Source: an uncultured Eubacterium sp. (lineage in GTDB: Bacteria > Bacillota > Clostridia > Lachnospirales > Lachnospiraceae). Taken from it: a stretch of DNA of 23,253 nucleotides. A model generated the notes under the pieces. The model searched no databases. It was given only the letters and a program-made list of their open reading frames with translations, and was not told where the DNA came from. Below, piece after piece: positions 23,225 to 23,253 of this stretch. Within the stretch, counting starts at the first letter, position 1. Each line of letters opens with the position of its first letter. The position numbers were made by a program, and so were the translations under genes. Location: contig CAJTZX010000058.1 of the NCBI GenBank assembly GCA_910584345.1, positions 1 through 23,253 on the forward strand, given 5' to 3'.

Positions 23225-23253
23225 TTGATTGAAATTTATGTAAAAAAGAATAT

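Overview
The window looks like chromosomal DNA of a low-to-mid G+C anaerobic Firmicute, most likely a gut Lachnospiraceae/Clostridia. The reasons are strong AGGAGG-type ribosome binding sites, sigma-A promoters, a lysine riboswitch on dapA-dapB, a reductive activator of corrinoid proteins, a secreted serpin, and the typA / double-OB ssDNA-binding protein / CobO / dapA / dapB gene order. I saw no rRNA, tRNA or CRISPR array. Species cannot be named from sequence reading alone.

Layout. 1-161 is the last 53 codons of a large serine recombinase, so the left edge is the end of a mobile element. 568-3100 holds a GNAT acetyltransferase (+) convergent with the GTPase gene typA (-), with a long palindrome between them. 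3560-4831 holds a two-OB-fold SSB-like gene and a CobO-type corrinoid adenosyltransferase. 4832-7276 is the lysine/diaminopimelate unit: promoter, L-box riboswitch, intrinsic terminator, dapA, dapB, terminator. 7280-8697 is an accessory patch: a MATE efflux pump remnant, an intact hexapeptide O-acetyltransferase, a VOC/glyoxalase protein and the N-terminal stub of a second sugar O-acetyltransferase. 8838-12927 has a protein with two FliD-C-like repeats, a small unknown ORF and a methyl-accepting chemotaxis protein. 13184-14976 has a secreted inhibitory-type serpin, then a MntA-type nucleotidyltransferase with a partner that has lost its catalytic centre. 15198-18527 has the corrinoid activator, facing an AraC regulator-HAD phosphatase operon across a bidirectional terminator. 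18810-21068 is glycogen phosphorylase. 21148-23224 is a decayed, visibly AT-rich locus: a histidine kinase cut off at its H-box, a carrier protein, and an ABC exporter with both a frameshift and a missing C-terminus.

The window mixes stable housekeeping genes with accessory genes, at least five of which are broken. A structured palindromic element occurs twice, at 4948 and 12930. Its two copies differ by a compensatory base-pair change, so its fold appears to be under selection.

The strongest items for a second look are that paired element, the FliD-C-like tandem-repeat protein, the wrecked carrier-protein/ABC/kinase locus, the half-deleted nucleotidyltransferase partner, the serpin, and the corrinoid activator that has no visible methyltransferase. 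I did not find a clearly new, complete multi-gene defence or biosynthetic system.
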